64,000 nucleotides of DNA from Bacteroidales bacterium (lineage in GTDB: Bacteria; Bacteroidota; Bacteroidia; Bacteroidales; WCHB1-69). Position numbers and translations under genes: made by a program. The notes under the pieces were generated by a model, which saw only the letters and a list, made by a program, of their open reading frames with translations, was not told the DNA's origin and did not search any database. Below, in pieces: positions 60,807 through 64,000 of this stretch. The stretch is taken from positions 86,340 through 150,339 of the forward strand of contig JAKSMI010000004.1 of NCBI GenBank assembly GCA_024400635.1, written 5' to 3'. Within the stretch, counting starts at the first letter, position 1. Each line of letters opens with the position of its first letter.

Positions 60807-62057
60807 CTAATTGTCATTCAGTTTTATAAAGATGGCCAGCATCATCGTAAAAGCCCACAATGAAGAACCACCGTAACTGATAAATGGTAAAGGAATTCCG
60901 ATAATTGGCACCAAGCCGATGGTCATACCGATATTGATGAAGAAGTGGAAGGCTATGATACCCGCAATCCCATAACCATAATAACGGACGTAAGGATTCC
61001 TTTGTTTTTCAGACAGTCGCAAAATCCTGATTACCAGCATTAAAAATAATGAAAACAAAACCATACTACCAAAGAAACCCCATTCTTCACCTATGGCACA
61101 GAAAATAAAATCGGTACTTTGTTCTGGTACGAAATTGAGTTTGGTTTGGGTACCATTCAGGTATCCTTTCCCCAAAAATCCGCCAGAGCCAATAGCGATT
61201 TTCGACTGTATCAAGTTGAAGTCAGCGCCTTTGGGATCTACTGTTTTTCCCAATAAAGTATCGATACGTTGTCTTTGATGTGGCTGCAAAACGTGGTTGT
61301 AGCCAATATTTACCGCAGCGATAAAAGCAACAGCGACCGCAAAAGCGATAATATCCCGAATTACCTTTTTCTTGTCTTTTCTATCAATGATCCATGCGAT
61401 GACAAGTATGAAAATCAGCAGGGCAATGGCATAGATTTCGTTGGTGAGCAAGGTAAAAACAAAGAGGAAGATGGCTACTGCTCCTAAAATAAAAAGCCCC
61501 CCGGTCATTCCTTCTCGGTAAAAAAGTACGATAAAAGAGAAGAATACCAAGGCGGAACCAGTATCTTGCTGTAATAAAATTGTGATAGCCGGAATCAGAA
61601 TGATGGCAAAGGCAATGAGCCATTTTTGTCTTTTCTGGAAAGAGGTTTTTCCTTCGGAAAAGAATTTGGCCAAAGTCATGGCGGTTGCCAATTTCATGAA
61701 TTCAGTAGGCTGTATGCTAAACCCGCCAATCTTAATCCATGATGTGGCGCCATTGATTTTAGAACCTAAAAAGAAGGTGGAAAGTACTAGTAGTAAGCAC
61801 AATATGTACATCACGTAAGATGAATGCTGAATAAGTTTTCCATCTAGAAGAAAAATGACAATAGCAAATACGAGAGATGTTCCAATCCAAATCAGCTGTC
61901 GGACATAAGGTAATGAGAAACTGAAAGTATGGATAGCGTCAGGATTGTAGGATGTGGAGAAAATTGTCATCCATCCTAAAGTGACGAGGAGCAGATAGTA
62001 GAGAATGAGTCTGCCATCTAAGCCATTGGTGGGTCCGGATTTATAGGATAGAGCCAT
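60807..62057 (-). CDS. rodA: Peptidoglycan polymerase RodA
   Basis: 416 residues, about ten membrane helices. SEDS-family landmarks are LGSKINGATSWIKIGGFSIQPTEFMKL near 98-124, the QQDTGSALVF segment near 165 with the essential aspartate, FNLIQSKIAIGSGGFLGKGYLNG near 282 and FISYGGSSLWAF near 393. It elongates glycan strands with PBP2, encoded immediately upstream with an 11-bp gap, so the two form the core elongasome pair of a rod-shaped or elongated cell. mreBCD would be expected further upstream but lies outside the window. Confidence 0.94.
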   Translation of the reverse strand: MALSYKSGPTNGLDGRLILYYLLLVTLGWMTIFSTSYNPDAIHTFSFSLPYVRQLIWIGTSLVFAIVIFLLDGKLIQHSSYVMYILCLLLVLSTFFLGSKINGATSWIKIGGFSIQPTEFMKLATAMTLAKFFSEGKTSFQKRQKWLIAFAIILIPAITILLQQDTGSALVFFSFIVLFYREGMTGGLFILGAVAIFLFVFTLLTNEIYAIALLIFILVIAWIIDRKDKKKVIRDIIAFAVAVAFIAAVNIGYNHVLQPHQRQRIDTLLGKTVDPKGADFNLIQSKIAIGSGGFLGKGYLNGTQTKLNFVPEQSTDFIFCAIGEEWGFFGSMVLFSLFLMLVIRILRLSEKQRNPYVRYYGYGIAGIIAFHFFINIGMTIGLVPIIGIPLPFISYGGSSLWAFTMMLAIFIKLNDN

Positions 62058-62068
62058 AATTTCTCGCG

Positions 62069-63862
62069 TTAATAGTTAATCATACGTTCTTCAAGGTCTT
62101 TTCGTTTCACTTCGCCGGTAAGATACAGTTCAGCAATAAGGCTGGCAATTGGGCATGCAACGGAAGCCCCCCAGCCACCATTTTCGACAAGACAAAAGAC
62201 CACGATTTGCGGGTCTTCGATAGGGGCAATGAGAGCAAAAACAGAGTGGTCGCGGCCGTGAGGGTTTTGGGCCGTACCCGTTTTGCCTGCGACACGAATA
62301 CCTGGAATTTGAGCCCCGCGGGCAGTTCCTGCCAAAGCAGCCATTTCCATTCCTTGGAGAATGGGCTCAAAATACTGCGGTTTTATGCCGGCATCAATTT
62401 TATCCATAAAGTGCTCGTTTAGATTGTCTTTGCTGCCGATAGCTTTAATGACATGAGGACGGACATAATAACCACGGTTGGCGATGATAGCCAACAAATT
62501 AGCCATTTGAATTGGCGTAACGCACACTTCCCCCTGCCCTATCCCCATTGACACCACAGTATTACCATTCCAAGACTTGTTGTACTTCTTGTCAAAGAAT
62601 TCTGCCGTAGGCAGGATGCCTTTTTTCTCATAAGGAAGATCGGTATCGAAAGTGGTTCCGAATCCCAATTTCACCATGTGGTCACGCCAGGCCGTATAAC
62701 CCTGTTGAATGGTCGGATATTTATGTTTATTGCTAATAATATTGTAAAATGCCTTGCAGAAATAGAAATTGCAAGAATGTTGCACCCCTGAAACCAGATT
62801 TGTCGGACCCGCATGGTGGCAACCGATTTTATGACTACCCACTTGATAGCCGTGAGGGCAATAGTAAACCGTGTTGGCATCAAGCACACCTTCCTCTTCG
62901 GCAATCAAACCATTGGCCAGCTTGAAAGTGGAACCTGGCGGATACATTGCTTGTAAAGCTCTGTTAAACAGAGGATTCTTAACAGAGTCTCGCAACAATT
63001 TCATATAGTTGTTACCACGATCCTTCCCGACAAGAAGATTCGGATCGTAACTTGGACTGGAAACAATACAGAGAATTTCACCGGTTTTAGGTTCGATGGC
63101 AACAATACTGCCGCGTTTATTATCCATCAGTTGCTCACCATAGCGCTGCAGGCGCAGATCAAGAGTGCTCCACAGCGAGGTTCCGGGAACTGCGGGGTCA
63201 TCATCTTCCCCATTGTGGTAACTGCCGATTTCGCGATTATGCACGTCCACCAAAACAAAACGACGACCTTTTACGCCACGCAATTCCGATTCGTATGCCT
63301 TTTCAATGCCACTAATGCCGATATAATCACCTAATGTATAGTATGGATCATCTTCGATAATGCGATCATTTACCTCGCCAACGTAACCTAAAATGTGAGC
63401 GGCAACAGCATCTGGATAGGACCGAAGTGTTCTCGTTTGAACAAAGAAACCAGGGAAGTTGAACATCTTTTCCTGCAGGTGTCCATAGTCTGTTTTCGAC
63501 ATTTGCTGCATTACCACGGAAGGTATGATTTTCGAATAGGCCGCAGCCTTTTCAATACGTTTCATTAAATCTTCCTGACTGATATTCAGAATCTTGCACA
63601 AATAAGCCGTGTCAAATTCACGCAATTCATTAGGGACGACCATCAAATCGTATGCGGCATCATTGAAAACCAGCAAAGAGTCGTTTCTATCGTATATCAG
63701 ACCGCGGTCGGGGTGTTCAATAATCTGTCGTAGCGCGTTGTTTTTCGCAGCTTCTGCATACTCTTTACTCACGACTTGCAGACTGAACAATTTAATGGCA
63801 TAGATGACCGCCAGCACAAGAAGTACAGTGACAATAGCAAGGAATTTTTTATTATTCGACAT
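62069..63862 (-). CDS. mrdA: Penicillin-binding protein 2
   Basis: 597 residues. A single N-terminal membrane anchor (about 7-25) is followed by the dimerisation/pedestal domain (EHPDRGLIYDRNDSLLVFN near 50) and the transpeptidase domain with the catalytic serine near 311 in PPGSTFKL, S-C-N near 364 and K-T-G-T-A near 529. It cross-links peptidoglycan during lateral wall growth and activates RodA. The ATG overlaps the stop of the upstream gene (TAATG), indicating translational coupling. Confidence 0.95.
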   Translation of the reverse strand: MSNNKKFLAIVTVLLVLAVIYAIKLFSLQVVSKEYAEAAKNNALRQIIEHPDRGLIYDRNDSLLVFNDAAYDLMVVPNELREFDTAYLCKILNISQEDLMKRIEKAAAYSKIIPSVVMQQMSKTDYGHLQEKMFNFPGFFVQTRTLRSYPDAVAAHILGYVGEVNDRIIEDDPYYTLGDYIGISGIEKAYESELRGVKGRRFVLVDVHNREIGSYHNGEDDDPAVPGTSLWSTLDLRLQRYGEQLMDNKRGSIVAIEPKTGEILCIVSSPSYDPNLLVGKDRGNNYMKLLRDSVKNPLFNRALQAMYPPGSTFKLANGLIAEEEGVLDANTVYYCPHGYQVGSHKIGCHHAGPTNLVSGVQHSCNFYFCKAFYNIISNKHKYPTIQQGYTAWRDHMVKLGFGTTFDTDLPYEKKGILPTAEFFDKKYNKSWNGNTVVSMGIGQGEVCVTPIQMANLLAIIANRGYYVRPHVIKAIGSKDNLNEHFMDKIDAGIKPQYFEPILQGMEMAALAGTARGAQIPGIRVAGKTGTAQNPHGRDHSVFALIAPIEDPQIVVFCLVENGGWGASVACPIASLIAELYLTGEVKRKDLEERMINY

Positions 63863-64000
63863 TATACCGTCCTCACTTTCAATTGTTCAAGTAATTGGAA
63901 CAAGTCACTTAATTTTTCTTCTGGAAGATTTGTGTCCCGCAATGCATCGTATGCTTTGGAAATATAAATGTCAATCCACTTTTCAACATCTTTTTGAACA
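63862..64000 (-). CDS. C-terminal end of a possible polyprenyl synthetase (cut by window edge)
   Basis: Only the last 45 codons are in the window, ending TAA at 63862-63864 and overlapping the mrdA start. The readable end (VEKWIDIYISKAYDALRDTN followed by LPEEKLSDLFQLLEQL) is helical and resembles the C-terminal helices of polyprenyl synthetases, in which a helix with Y-x-x-x-A/S-x-x-A-L precedes L-P-x-x-x-x-x-x-L. It does not look like MreD, which is hydrophobic and would be the usual gene before mrdA. Because so little is visible the assignment is tentative; the frame itself is secure. Confidence 0.45.
   Translation of the reverse strand, partial: VQKDVEKWIDIYISKAYDALRDTNLPEEKLSDLFQLLEQLKVRTV

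Noticed and set aside
1..64000. CRISPR array, prophage, integrase or complete insertion sequence
   Set aside because: No regularly spaced repeats, transposase, integrase or phage structural genes were seen in any frame.

Overview
The window is a moderately AT-rich chromosomal segment from an anaerobic member of the Bacteroidota, most likely order Bacteroidales. Four things point there. Many genes are preceded by the Bacteroidota -7 promoter box TAnnTTTG. Type IX secretion is indicated by porX, two proteins with C-terminal sorting domains, gldH and a PorT-like barrel. There is a TonB receptor/DUF4249 pair. The metabolism is fermentative: lysine-to-butyrate genes, a sodium-pumping decarboxylase and an [FeFe]-hydrogenase maturase. 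I cannot place it to family or species. No prophage, CRISPR array, rRNA or complete insertion sequence is visible; nearly everything is core or lineage-core.

Layout. 1-2925 (minus): lysine-fermentation operon (atoD, kal, kce, acyl-CoA dehydrogenase running off the left edge). 2926-3531: intergenic region holding a 282-bp segment between 17-bp direct repeats. 3532-6866 (plus): dnaB, a SpoU/TrmH methyltransferase, hydF. 6859-10392 (minus): a four-helix-bundle gene, then tgt and topB as an operon. 10469-17622 (plus): mnmE, a secreted M1 peptidase, a DUF4838 protein, a glycosyltransferase. 17836-21920 (plus): response regulator, TonB receptor and DUF4249 lipoprotein. 22007-23159 (minus): rpsP and rimM, with a hairpin terminator between them. 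23332-26091: leuS. 26136-27689 (minus): porX. 27690-28613: long gene-free region. 28614-29342: HTH regulator. 29467-29540: tRNA-Pro(GGG). 29684-38376 (plus): a secreted metallopeptidase, then deoxynucleoside kinase, kdsB, HU/SPOR protein, phosphopantetheinyl transferase, exported endonuclease/phosphatase-fold protein, GT2 synthase, pssA and a LOG-family protein. 38443-40773 (minus): lipoprotein and T9SS cargo protein. 41148-42593: dnaA, followed by a small inverted-repeat element. 42816-44188 (minus): thioesterase and membrane protein. 44472-45323 (plus): ECF sigma factor and a tiny partner ORF. 45457-47369: tandemly duplicated lipoproteins. 47548-51769 (plus): methylmalonyl-CoA decarboxylase sodium pump. 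51823-53426 (minus): metallophosphoesterase lipoprotein and outer-membrane protein. 53628-56282 (plus): RicT-like protein, gldH, PorT-like barrel. 56307-64000 (minus): seven-gene operon from a prenyl-synthetase-like gene through mrdA, rodA, nadD, rlmD and an MBL-fold RNase to a CNNM/CBS protein.

How it fits together. Lysine is cleaved to C4 thioesters (kce, kal, acyl-CoA dehydrogenase, atoD). Succinate-to-propionate flux is coupled to sodium export by the decarboxylase. HydF implies disposal of electrons as hydrogen. PorX, GldH and the PorT-like barrel belong to the envelope and secretion machinery that would export the two cargo proteins with sorting domains. No single unmistakably new system is present. 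The items most worth a second look are an 11-bp inverted repeat that could sequester the start of the ECF sigma mRNA, the mosaic tandem lipoproteins, the lamin-tail/OadG fusion inside the sodium pump, and two small non-coding elements flanked by direct repeats near dnaB and dnaA.
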